Positions 53,773-62,609 of a DNA stretch of 64,000 nucleotides are shown here, one piece after another. The notes beneath the pieces were generated by a model. The model was given only the letters and a program-made list of their open reading frames with translations. It had not been told where the DNA came from and did not search any database. The DNA comes from JALYUM01 sp036688685 (GTDB lineage Bacteria; Pseudomonadota; Gammaproteobacteria; Burkholderiales; Burkholderiaceae_D). How positions within the stretch are numbered: the stretch's first letter is position 1; every line of letters starts with the position of its first letter. The stretch covers positions 248,001 to 312,000 of the forward strand of contig NZ_JAQQPS010000005.1 of NCBI RefSeq assembly GCF_036688685.1, written 5' to 3'. A program made the position numbers and the translations under genes.

Positions 53773-54414
53773 TCAATGGTCGGCACCCACCAGCGTCAGC
53801 GTTTCATCGACCAGCGCCGGGCTGCCTGCCGCGGCGCGCACCTGGTACACGCCGCCCGGCACCTGCGGGCTGACGATGAAGGTATAGCGCTTGCCAACGT
53901 ACTGTTCGAAGCGTGCGCGCATCGGATCGTTGGCATACGGTTCGATGACGATTTCGCGGCCATCGACCTCCTTGCCGTCGTACGTAAAATGGTGCGCACG
54001 CACTTGGGCCGACCCGGCCAGCGCCAGCCGGATGCGCTTGCGAAAATAGGCGCTTGCGCCACCGGTCAGGCGCTGCATCCCGGCGATGTCGTGTTCCAGG
54101 AAGCCGAGCAGAACCGGGTTGCCTTCCGGCTCGTCCACGGCCGGCGCCGTATATTCGCGCGGGCCGGTGAGAAATTGCAGGGTCGCCGCCGGCCTGGTGT
54201 TGGACAGCACCAGCAGCACCCGGTCGTCGAAACCCGGTTCGACGCTACCGGCCTTGTGGAAGCTGTAGCGCAGCGTGGCGGGCGCACGTACGTTGCCCAG
54301 GTGCCTGGTCTGGAATAGCAGCGTTTCGGCGACCGAGATGTCCTGGGCGGCGGCTTGCGTGGCCAGCATCAGGAATGCAGCGGCGGCGCCGGCACGCCAG
54401 CGTGAATGGGTCAT
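53773..54414 (-). CDS. Exported protein of unknown function in the xoxF operon
   Basis: 213 residues with a signal peptide ending near residue 23 (AAAQ). The mature part is beta-rich (FQTRHLGNVRAPATLRYSFHKAGSVEPGFDDRVLLVL) and lacks cysteines, so heme or disulfide roles are unlikely. I do not recognise a family; a SoxYZ-like carrier was considered, but the motifs do not fit. It lies between the XoxJ-like gene and the ATP-grasp gene with short gaps, so it probably serves methanol dehydrogenase maturation or electron transfer in the periplasm (inference). Confidence 0.8.
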   Translation of the reverse strand: MTHSRWRAGAAAAFLMLATQAAAQDISVAETLLFQTRHLGNVRAPATLRYSFHKAGSVEPGFDDRVLLVLSNTRPAATLQFLTGPREYTAPAVDEPEGNPVLLGFLEHDIAGMQRLTGGASAYFRKRIRLALAGSAQVRAHHFTYDGKEVDGREIVIEPYANDPMRARFEQYVGKRYTFIVSPQVPGGVYQVRAAAGSPALVDETLTLVGADH

Positions 54415-54424
54415 CGCATCCTCG

Positions 54425-55282
54425 CTAACGTGCGGCCGAGCGTGGCGGCGGGTTCAACAACGGCACGCCGTACTGCGCCAGGATCGCATTGATCTGGGGC
54501 CGGTTGCGTGCGATGGACTCGTCGATTTTTTGCTTGTAGGCCGCTTCGCCGAAGCGCGTGGCCATGGCGATATCGAATTCGAACTGGACCCCCGGCTGGG
54601 GCGCCAGCGGAATGGCGACGATCGCCGCGTTCGGCGCATGGCTGGCAAAATAGCCGGCGATCGGCCCCCAGATGAAGGCGATGTCGATGGCGCCCTTGGC
54701 CAGGTCTTTCTCAACCATTTCACCGGGATACTCGGCCGGGTCGCCCGACTGCGGCTGGTACGGCACCATGCGTTCGATTAGCTCGTGTTCGAGCAGCCAG
54801 TCGGTCACTGGCGAGCCGGCGAAGACGCCCAGGCGCAGGGTGGCGCGCCGCTCGGCGGGCAATTTGAGCAAGTCCTCCAGCGTTTGCACGCCGTCCAGCC
54901 CCTTACCCTTGACGTAGGCCATGGCGTAGGTGGAGCGGTAGTACGGTTGCGTGGTGGCGCCCATGTCGAAGCCGGACGGGACACCCGTGACCAGGTCGCA
55001 TTTGTACTGCTCCGAACCGGGTTCCCTGGCGCGCAGCGTGTTGCGGATAAAGCCCATCCGTTGCGGATACCAGGTGTACGCGATTTGCCAGCCCAGGTCG
55101 GCAGCGAGCAAGGCGGCGATCTTGTTTTCGAAACCCTGCAGCTCGCGGTTCGAAAACGGCATGTTGTTGGGATCCTGGCAGACGCGCAGCACCTGTGGCG
55201 CTGCCGGTGTCGACTGCGCGGATGCGCCTGGCGCCAGCGCGACCAGCGCGCAGGCAGCAGCCAGGATCTTGCGCGCGCTCAC
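54425..55282 (-). CDS. xoxJ: XoxJ/MxaJ-like quinoprotein-associated binding protein
   Basis: 285 residues from GTG 55282, which overlaps the cytochrome c stop (GTGA) and has a GGAG upstream; the longer frame is a shadow of the cytochrome gene. A signal peptide ends near residue 23. The domain starts LRVCQDPNNMPFSNRELQGFENKIAALLA, the signature of MxaJ/XoxJ type substrate-binding-like proteins found beside PQQ methanol dehydrogenases. It probably aids maturation or activation of the dehydrogenase. Confidence 0.9.
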   Translation of the reverse strand: MSARKILAAACALVALAPGASAQSTPAAPQVLRVCQDPNNMPFSNRELQGFENKIAALLAADLGWQIAYTWYPQRMGFIRNTLRAREPGSEQYKCDLVTGVPSGFDMGATTQPYYRSTYAMAYVKGKGLDGVQTLEDLLKLPAERRATLRLGVFAGSPVTDWLLEHELIERMVPYQPQSGDPAEYPGEMVEKDLAKGAIDIAFIWGPIAGYFASHAPNAAIVAIPLAPQPGVQFEFDIAMATRFGEAAYKQKIDESIARNRPQINAILAQYGVPLLNPPPRSAAR

Positions 55283-55677
55283 TTCCCGATCTCCTCGAGC
55301 CGGCCCGGTTTGATGGCACCGTCGGAGCGGCCCAGCAGGTAGGCGTACAGGTTGTCGATGTTGTCGACCACCATCTTGCTGCCATCGAAATTCGGCATGC
55401 CCTTGACGATGCGGCCGTGTAGCACGGTGTTCTTGAATTCGTCCGGCGTCAGCGTTTTGAGGCTGGTCACCAGAGAGGGGCCCACCATGCCTTCCTGTGC
55501 CGCGCCGTGGCAGCGTTCGCACGCCATGGCGCGCCAGGTTTTCCAGCCGGCCAGGGTCTGTCCATCGACCTTGGTGCCGTCAACGACTTTATAGGGCGGC
55601 GGCGCGGCATGTGTGACGGCGCCGGCGCCAGCAAGCAGGACGGCAGCTACGCCGATAACAATAGTCGGGATTTTCAT
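55279..55677 (-). CDS. xoxG: Periplasmic c-type cytochrome (XoxG-like)
   Basis: 132 residues from ATG 55677, with GAGGAAG a few bases upstream. A signal peptide ends at THAA near residue 24. One heme site CERCH lies at 53-57, and a distal Met in GMPNF is a likely second ligand. It is the direct electron acceptor expected for XoxF. Its end overlaps the XoxJ-like start by 4 bp. Confidence 0.88.
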   Translation of the reverse strand: MKIPTIVIGVAAVLLAGAGAVTHAAPPPYKVVDGTKVDGQTLAGWKTWRAMACERCHGAAQEGMVGPSLVTSLKTLTPDEFKNTVLHGRIVKGMPNFDGSKMVVDNIDNLYAYLLGRSDGAIKPGRLEEIGK

Positions 55678-55693
55678 GTTCTTCCTCATCGGA

Positions 55694-56032
55694 TTACGGG
55701 ACATAGCAGGCTTTGCGCGCCTTGTCCTGCAGCGCCTTGTATTTGGTGGCCATGGCCTTGCCGGCGCCGGGGTCGCGGAACTCGGCGCCGCGCGGTCCGC
55801 TCAGGCCCTGGTGGCGCAGGGCGGTGGAACTTTCGACGAATTCGTCGTAGTTCATTTCCTGGGCGATCTGGTCGATCGTGCAGGAACATTTATAGAGATA
55901 TTCCTGCTTGCTCTGGTGCGCGACCATGCATTCGAGGACGTATTCGACGCGGTCGGCAGTTGGAAAATCGTGGGCATGCGCCGCCATGGGCATGCTGGCG
56001 GCGAGCAGGAGCGCCAGGCCGTGCAGTTTCAT
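55694..56032 (-). CDS. Small exported Cys-containing protein next to xoxF
   Basis: 112 residues from ATG 56032, with GGAG 6 bases upstream. A signal peptide ends in AHAHD near residue 21. The mature part has four cysteines, including KCSC (two residues apart) and a Cys three residues from the C-terminus, suggesting disulfides or metal binding. The family is not named to my knowledge. It sits directly between xoxF and the cytochrome gene, so it may be a chaperone or small subunit of the dehydrogenase (inference). Confidence 0.78.
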   Translation of the reverse strand: MKLHGLALLLAASMPMAAHAHDFPTADRVEYVLECMVAHQSKQEYLYKCSCTIDQIAQEMNYDEFVESSTALRHQGLSGPRGAEFRDPGAGKAMATKYKALQDKARKACYVP

Positions 56033-56101
56033 TGTTGTCTCCAATAATTATGTGTGTTCACACGGCTGGAATCGAGTCCAGCCGTGCGCTGGTGCAGGTG
56101 C

Positions 56102-57898
56102 TTATTTCGGTGGCAGTGCAAACACGGTCAGGGTGCCGCCCAGGTTGGTGTACTTGGCCAGATCCTTGTAGCCACCGACCGCGCCGAGGCCTTCGTTCGG
56201 CTTGTCGAGACCGGCTGCGAGACCAATACCGGCCCAGCCGCCAATGCCCGACAGCACGCCGATGTACTGCTTGCCCTTGTATTCCCAGGTGTTGACGTTG
56301 CCGATGATGCCGGACGGGGTTTTGAACTTCCACAGCTCCTTGCCCTTGTTGTCCACCGCCTTGATATAGCCTTCCAGGGTGCCGTAGAACACCACGTCGC
56401 CAGCCGTCGACAGGGCGCCGCTCCAGACCGAAAATTTCTCCGGTTTCGACCACACCACCTTGCCGGTGCCGGCATCCCAGGCGATGAAGTTGCCCATGCC
56501 GCCATGGCTTTCTGGCGCAGGGTACATCGACAGGGTCGAGCCCACGTAAGGCTGGCCGGCCGTGTATTCGATGGCGAACGGTTCGTAATCCATGCAGACG
56601 TGGTTGGTCGGCACATAGAACAGGCCGGTTTTCGGCGAGTAGCTGGCCGGTTGCTGGTCCTTGGTGCCCAGTGCGGACGGGCAGATGCCCTTGCTATTGA
56701 CGTCCGGGCCGTTTTGGTCGGTGCTGTACTTGGCATTGACGATCGGGCGACCGCTCTTCATGTCAACGTGGCTGGCCCAGTTCACCACCGGATCGTATTT
56801 CTGGGCGACCAGCAAATCGCCGGTGACGCGGTCGAGCGTGTAGCCGAAACCGTTGCGGTCGAAGTGCACCAGGGCCTTGCGGGTTTGCCCCTTGACCTTG
56901 ATATCGGCCAGGATCATCTCGTTGACGCCGTCGTAATCCCACTCGTCGTGCGGCGTCATCTGGTACACCCACTTTGCTTCGCCGGTGTCGAGATTGCGCG
57001 CAAAAATCGTCATCGACCATTTATTGTCGCCCGGACGCTGGCGCGGATTCCACGTACTCGGGTTGCCAGTGCCGTAGTACATCAGGTTCGTCTGTGGGTC
57101 ATAGCTGTACCAGCCCCAGGTGGTGCCGCCGCCGATTTTCCATTGGTCGCCCTTCCAGGTTTTCAGCGACGAATCCTTGCCCACCGGCGCCATCTTGCCG
57201 TCGGTCCAGGTCATGGTGGTGGCCGGGTTCATCAGCATTTCTTCATCGGGCCCGGTGCTGAACGCTTTCCACACCTGCTTGCCGGTGTTCATGTCATACG
57301 CGGTGATGCGGCCGCGCACGCCGAATTCGCCCCCGCTGATGCCGGTGACAACTTTGTCTTTGAACACGTGCGGCGTGTTGGTGGCGGTTTCGCCTTTTTT
57401 CGGGTCGCCGGTGACGACTTTCCAGAGCTCCTTGCCGGTCTTGGCGTCCAGCGCCACCAGGGTGGTGTCGGCCTGTTGCAGGAACACCTTGCCGTCGGAA
57501 TAGGCGACGCCGCGGCTGACCGTGTCGCAGCACATGACGGCAATCACCGAGGGGTCCTGCTTCGGTTCGTATTTCCAGCGGATGCTCTGGTCTTCCAGGT
57601 TCAGCGCATAGACCTGATTGGGGAAGGGACTGTGTACGAACATGGTGTCGCCCACCACCAGCGGACCGCCTTCGTGGCCGCGCAGCACGCCGGTGGAGAA
57701 GGTCCAGGCCACTTGCAGCGTCTTGGCGTTGTCCTTGTTGATTTCCTTCAGTTCGCTATAGCGCTGGTTGGCCATGCCGCCGGCCTGCATTGCCCAGTTC
57801 TTGGGGTTCTTGGTGAGTTGCTCGACGTCGGATGCGAAGGCGAGCGTGGGCAGCGCCAGCAAGACGGCGCAGCGCTGCCAGTATTTACCTGATGACAT
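56102..57898 (-). CDS. xoxF: PQQ methanol dehydrogenase, lanthanide-type XoxF
   Basis: A 598-residue periplasmic quinoprotein with a signal peptide to about residue 22 and the eight-bladed propeller tryptophan-docking repeats. The vicinal disulfide Cys123-Cys124 (VMCCDTV) stacks on PQQ. The catalytic Asp321 is followed two residues later by Asp323 (DEWDYDGVN); this second Asp coordinates the lanthanide in XoxF and is Ala in calcium-type MxaF. Glu191 and Asn279 are candidate further metal ligands. It oxidises methanol (and possibly other alcohols) to formaldehyde or formate, passing electrons to cytochrome c. No mxaFI small-subunit gene is present. GGAG precedes the ATG. Confidence 0.95.
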   Translation of the reverse strand: MSSGKYWQRCAVLLALPTLAFASDVEQLTKNPKNWAMQAGGMANQRYSELKEINKDNAKTLQVAWTFSTGVLRGHEGGPLVVGDTMFVHSPFPNQVYALNLEDQSIRWKYEPKQDPSVIAVMCCDTVSRGVAYSDGKVFLQQADTTLVALDAKTGKELWKVVTGDPKKGETATNTPHVFKDKVVTGISGGEFGVRGRITAYDMNTGKQVWKAFSTGPDEEMLMNPATTMTWTDGKMAPVGKDSSLKTWKGDQWKIGGGTTWGWYSYDPQTNLMYYGTGNPSTWNPRQRPGDNKWSMTIFARNLDTGEAKWVYQMTPHDEWDYDGVNEMILADIKVKGQTRKALVHFDRNGFGYTLDRVTGDLLVAQKYDPVVNWASHVDMKSGRPIVNAKYSTDQNGPDVNSKGICPSALGTKDQQPASYSPKTGLFYVPTNHVCMDYEPFAIEYTAGQPYVGSTLSMYPAPESHGGMGNFIAWDAGTGKVVWSKPEKFSVWSGALSTAGDVVFYGTLEGYIKAVDNKGKELWKFKTPSGIIGNVNTWEYKGKQYIGVLSGIGGWAGIGLAAGLDKPNEGLGAVGGYKDLAKYTNLGGTLTVFALPPK

Positions 57899-57953
57899 GA
57901 TGAAATCTCCTTTGGTTTTTTTATTGGACTACGTGTTCTGCATGCCAGAACGC

Positions 57954-58535
57954 TTATGACGCCAGCACCCCGGCACGTTTTGCGGCATTCGTGGCCAGCG
58001 CATCCATCAGCGGTGGCGACAGGCAGTCGTAGGGCGCCAGGCCCAGTTCAGTCAGGCGGGCGCGCACGGCGCCCATGTTGTCCGGCGCCGCGCCCGATTC
58101 GATGATCGACGAGACGAAGGCGGCAAAGGTCGGCGCCACCCAGCCGGTCTCATGCGAGCGCTCGGTGTGCACGAAGTCGAGGCCGTAGAACGCGTGCTCG
58201 GTTTTCTCGATGCGGCCGTACATGTGCACGCCGCATTCCTTGCATGCGTGGCGCAGGATGGTGGCGCTCGGGTTGACCACCTTCAGCTTGTCTTCATTGG
58301 CGGTGACCTTGACGTGGTCGCGTGAAATGACGGCCACTTGCGAAAACAGGGCGCCGTCCGGCTTCCAGCACTGGGTGCAGCCGCAGACGTGGTTGTGTGC
58401 CGTCTGCCCGCCCAGCGCGACGGTCACCGTGTTGGTGGTGCAGGCGCATGCGAGGGTGCCGCCGGCGAAATCGGCGACTTCGTTATGTTGCACGCCGTTG
58501 TCGACGGCCGGGTGAATGTGGACTGCGTTTTCCAT
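57954..58535 (-). CDS. gfa: S-(hydroxymethyl)glutathione synthase (Gfa)
   Basis: 193 residues of the Gfa/Mss4 zinc family: CACTTNTV, then CGCTQCWKPDGALFSQVAV, then HACKECGVHMYGR, holding the zinc cysteines. It is reported to promote condensation of formaldehyde with glutathione. The gene is between fghA (3 bp) and xoxF, in line with a glutathione-dependent formaldehyde route. Confidence 0.93.
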   Translation of the reverse strand: MENAVHIHPAVDNGVQHNEVADFAGGTLACACTTNTVTVALGGQTAHNHVCGCTQCWKPDGALFSQVAVISRDHVKVTANEDKLKVVNPSATILRHACKECGVHMYGRIEKTEHAFYGLDFVHTERSHETGWVAPTFAAFVSSIIESGAAPDNMGAVRARLTELGLAPYDCLSPPLMDALATNAAKRAGVLAS

Positions 58536-58538
58536 GGT

Positions 58539-59399
58539 TTATCCCTGTGATTGAGGTGCTTGGACGGACAGCTGTGCTGCGTGAAACCGAAGGTGGTCTT
58601 CGATAAAAGTGGAAATGAAGTAATAGCCGTGGTCGTACCCGGGCTGGCGGCGCAACTGCAGCGGCTGCCCGGCCGTGGCGCAGGCTTGTTCGAACGCCTC
58701 CGGATACAGTTGGTCGGCCAGGAATTTGTCGCCCATGCCCTGGTCGATCAGGATGCCGCCAGGGAAGGGCGTTTTGCGCGACGCCATCAGCACGCTGGCG
58801 TCGTACTGCGCGCCGGCCGCCACGCTGCCGAGATAGCCGGTGAAGGCTTTCGTGCCCCACGGGCAGCGGGTCGGCGCGCAGATCGGCGCGAAGGCCGAGA
58901 CGCAGCGGAACACCTCGGGGTGCTTCAGCGCCAGTGTCAAGGCGCCATGGCCGCCCATTGAGTGGCCGAAAATGCCGACCCGGTCAGCGTCCACCGGCAG
59001 GCTGGCGCCGACCAGTCGCACCAGTTCGAGCACGTAGCTATACATCTTGTAGTGGCGGCTCCACGGCGCCGTGGTGGCGTCGACATAAAAGCCGGCGCCG
59101 ACGCCGAAATCCCAATCCGCGGTCTCTCCTTCTATGGCGGCGCCACGCGGGCTGGTGTCGGGCGCAACCAGGATCATGCCTAGCTCGGCCGCCACACGCT
59201 GCGCCCCGGCCTTGGTCATGAACGTTTCTTCGTTGCAGGTCAGTCCGGCCAGGTAGAACAGCGCGGGCCGCTTGCCGGTGTGCGCCGGGAGGAACACCGA
59301 GAAGCGCATCGGCAAGCCGATCGTTTCCGACGCATGCGAATAGAAGCGCTGCACGCCGCCGAAGCAGGCGTGTTCGCTGAGCAGTTGTAACGAATCCAT
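58539..59399 (-). CDS. fghA: S-formylglutathione hydrolase
   Basis: 286 residues from ATG 59399; an earlier ATG would overlap the preceding gene's 3' end. It is an alpha/beta hydrolase with nucleophile Ser in GHSMGGHGAL (about 148-157), an Asp in DQGMGDKFL and a His near GYDHGYYF. It hydrolyses S-formylglutathione to formate and glutathione. It is the second gene of the operon behind frmA. Confidence 0.95.
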   Translation of the reverse strand: MDSLQLLSEHACFGGVQRFYSHASETIGLPMRFSVFLPAHTGKRPALFYLAGLTCNEETFMTKAGAQRVAAELGMILVAPDTSPRGAAIEGETADWDFGVGAGFYVDATTAPWSRHYKMYSYVLELVRLVGASLPVDADRVGIFGHSMGGHGALTLALKHPEVFRCVSAFAPICAPTRCPWGTKAFTGYLGSVAAGAQYDASVLMASRKTPFPGGILIDQGMGDKFLADQLYPEAFEQACATAGQPLQLRRQPGYDHGYYFISTFIEDHLRFHAAQLSVQAPQSQG

Positions 59400-59403
59400 G
59401 GGC

Positions 59404-60510
<1,107 letters not shown>

Positions 60511-60573
60511 GGGTGTGTTCCGAAGTAGGGGGAATCAAGCGGTTCGGCGCGCACGCCGGCTTCTCCTCTTCAG

Positions 60574-60589
60574 AGCAAAACGCATGCCA
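60574..60589 (-). promoter_or_regulatory. Sigma-54 (-24/-12) promoter of the C1 operon
   Basis: On the minus strand TGGCATGCGTTTTGCT matches the RpoN consensus, with GG and GC exactly 10 bases apart, 64 bp before the frmA ATG at 60510. A sigma-54 activator is encoded at the other end of the operon (50860-52812). Confidence 0.82.
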
Positions 60590-60663
60590 CTGTCACCTGG
60601 CAGCGCCAGGGCAGGTGCGCGGGGCGCCGGATGGTTGAAATTTGATACACAGGAATGACGCAA

Positions 60664-60690
60664 TGTGCAGTTTTCGGAGCAGCTGTGCAG
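60664..60690 (-). promoter_or_regulatory. Candidate upstream activator sites (paired CTGCACA)
   Basis: Two identical 7-base elements (TGTGCAG on plus) start 20 bp apart, two helical turns, and lie 75-101 bp upstream of the sigma-54 promoter. This is the usual place for enhancer sites of AcoR-type activators. Confidence 0.5.
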
Positions 60691-60840
60691 GCGTCTTGAA
60701 GTCACTGGAAGTATCAGTAAAAACGAATATGAACAGTTTTTCTGTTGCGCAAAAGCGTCGTGGATCACTCCCGATACAGGATGCCATGCGGTGTATGCAA
60801 GTTGGAAACGGCGTTGTGGATATTCAGGCGCGCGGCCTGT

Positions 60841-60873
60841 AAAAAGCAAAAAGCCCAACCGGGAAGGCTGGGT
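60841..60873 (-). terminator. Rho-independent terminator, minus strand
   Basis: On the minus strand CCCAGCC and GGTTGGG form a 7-bp stem (one G-U pair) around TTCCC, followed by TTTTTGCTTTTT. It is placed about 200 bp after the methyltransferase stop at 61071. Confidence 0.6.
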
Positions 60874-61026
60874 GTTGACGCCGATGCCAAATTGACCAAG
60901 GCGGCCGAGAAGCGCTGCCCCACGTTGATGCTGGAAAACCTAGGCTCCATGCGGCTTACGGCCAACGGACATGGGTCAGTCAAAGTCGGCGCGGTGGGTC
61001 AATTCAGCGTCGGCGTCAACAGTCGG

Positions 61027-61074
61027 GCGCTCAAGCGCTCAAGCGCTCAAGCGCTCAAGCGCTCAAGCGCTCAT
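61027..61074. repeat. Tandem repeat of the 8-bp unit GCGCTCAA
   Basis: Five perfect head-to-tail copies and a sixth ending in T run into the stop codon of the methyltransferase gene. The unit contains the palindrome AGCGCT at each junction. Copy number could vary without changing the encoded protein because the repeats are past the stop codon. Confidence 0.9.
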
Positions 61075-62609
61075 GCGATCACGCCCAGCGCCCGGTACAT
61101 GGCCAGGTAATCGCTTTCGAAACGCCCGGCCTGCTGCCTGATTTCGGCAATGTTGTCGGCCGGCGCGTCGAGCGGCACGCCGTCCTTGACCATGCGCTGG
61201 TCCCGCAAGGACAGCGTCTGCCAGACGTAGTCGGTCAGGGCGTCGACGCCATGCAAGCCTTCCACGTGCGCCAGCAGGAACAGCTGGACGATGCGCGGCG
61301 CCCACACGCCCGCGCCCACTACCGGCGAGGCGATGAAGGCGATCTCGTCGTTGTCGCGTGCGCGCTGGAACAATGCCCGGTTGAGCCGGTGGCTGGTCGC
61401 AGTAGTGGCGTCGATGGCGGCCGGCTCCTGCGCCACCATCATGCTGCCCTTGCCCAGCAAGACCAGCACGGCCTCGAACACCTGCTGCAGATCGAGGCCA
61501 TGGCTTGCCAGCGCAGCGGCCAGTTCGCCGACGGTGCGCGGCTGGAAGTCGGCCATCAGCGCGAGCATCGGCTGGTAGATGGCGTCGCTCAACTGGGCCT
61601 CGATGGCGCGGCCGGTAATTTTTAGATCGACATCCTTGCGCAGCGCCACCATCACCACGCGTGGCCGGCGCATCGCCTCTGCTTTTTGCAGCAGCGTGAG
61701 CGGTCGCGCGCCCTTGACCCAGTAGTCGGCACGGAAATTCTGATTGACCATGATGTCGCGCACGCTTTGCGCGAGCACCGGATCGGGCAGTTCGGCCAGC
61801 AGTGCCTGCTGGGGGCGGCTCAGGTTGAGGTCGGCGATGTGCTCGAGATAGTGGGCCGGGCAGGCGTAGGTCAGCTTGGCCTGGCCGAGGGTGTTGGCCA
61901 TGTCGGCAAAGCTGGTCGGCAAGCCGTTGCCGCTGAAATACTCGTGTACTAGGTACAGGCGGTTTTCGCCGCGCAGCGCCTTGAGCCGTTCGGCAAGGCG
62001 TGGATAGGCGCCAAAATAGGCCGGCTCGGTGGCCAGCAGGCGGTCGGTGAAGTCGAGCGTGCTATCGACGCGCTGGGTGCGGCCCATGCCGGGCGAGGTC
62101 ATCGCGTCGGCGTATTGTGTGAGCAGGCCCCGGATCGGCACCATCGGCGCCCAGCCCGGCTGGCAGTTGTAGCTGATATAGAGCACGCCGCCGACCTTGA
62201 GCTTGCGCCGGATGAAGTCCACGATCACGCTCTGGTTCTCGGGCGACACCCAGCACCAGATGCCGTGCAGGCAGATGTAGTCGAAATCGGGCAGGTCGGC
62301 GCGGCCGCAAAACTCGGCGAACGACTGGTCCACCAGTTGCGCGCCGTTGCCCGAGCTGTGTGCCAGCTCGCGCGCGAACGCGGCCTGGGCCGGGTTGAAA
62401 TCGGTGCCGTGCCAGCGCGTGATGCTGGCGGCGGCGTGGATGTTGGTCCCCAGCCCCTGGCCGTAGCCCAGCTCGCAGGCGGTGCCGGTGGCGGGTGCTT
62501 CCAGCCCGGCGCTGGCAAACGCCAGCGCAATGCGCTGCGGGCTGAGCTCCTGGTAGTAGCCGTAGGTGTAGTTCAGGTCGGCGACGTAACCGCCGGTCCA
62601 GTCGTTCAT
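61071..62609 (-). CDS. SAM methyltransferase with methyltransferase regulatory domain
   Basis: 512 residues from ATG 62609. The N-terminal class I methyltransferase domain has motif I CELGYGQGLGTNIHAAAS (about 36-53) and the later GGVLYISYNCQPGW. The middle holds the MethyTransf_Reg-type region (about 220-300), and the remaining 200 residues are helical. Relatives are found in clusters that modify surface polysaccharide or proteins; the substrate is not known. It follows a decayed paralogue whose stop overlaps its ATG. Confidence 0.87.
   Translation of the reverse strand: MNDWTGGYVADLNYTYGYYQELSPQRIALAFASAGLEAPATGTACELGYGQGLGTNIHAAASITRWHGTDFNPAQAAFARELAHSSGNGAQLVDQSFAEFCGRADLPDFDYICLHGIWCWVSPENQSVIVDFIRRKLKVGGVLYISYNCQPGWAPMVPIRGLLTQYADAMTSPGMGRTQRVDSTLDFTDRLLATEPAYFGAYPRLAERLKALRGENRLYLVHEYFSGNGLPTSFADMANTLGQAKLTYACPAHYLEHIADLNLSRPQQALLAELPDPVLAQSVRDIMVNQNFRADYWVKGARPLTLLQKAEAMRRPRVVMVALRKDVDLKITGRAIEAQLSDAIYQPMLALMADFQPRTVGELAAALASHGLDLQQVFEAVLVLLGKGSMMVAQEPAAIDATTATSHRLNRALFQRARDNDEIAFIASPVVGAGVWAPRIVQLFLLAHVEGLHGVDALTDYVWQTLSLRDQRMVKDGVPLDAPADNIAEIRQQAGRFESDYLAMYRALGVIA

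Larger units (their letters stand above)
60511..61070. other. Intergenic control region upstream of the C1 operon
   Basis: 560 bp without a credible gene. From left to right it holds the sigma-54 promoter (60574-60589, minus strand), paired TGTGCAG repeats (60664-60690), a terminator for the downstream-reading methyltransferase gene (60841-60873) and the start of an 8-bp tandem repeat at 61027. Small frames here have no homology signs and are not called. Confidence 0.7.

Noticed and set aside
53773..54414. Annotation as a SoxYZ-like carrier, common near quinoprotein dehydrogenases
   Set aside because: The protein has no cysteines and does not show the SoxY C-terminal carrier motif.
61027..61074. 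Possible CRISPR-like array
   Set aside because: The repeats are 8 bp, directly adjacent and without spacers; it is a simple tandem repeat.
60745..61110. Plus-strand frame of about 120 codons in the C1 control region
   Set aside because: It runs through a terminator and the 8-bp repeat, with no ribosome site or recognisable motif.
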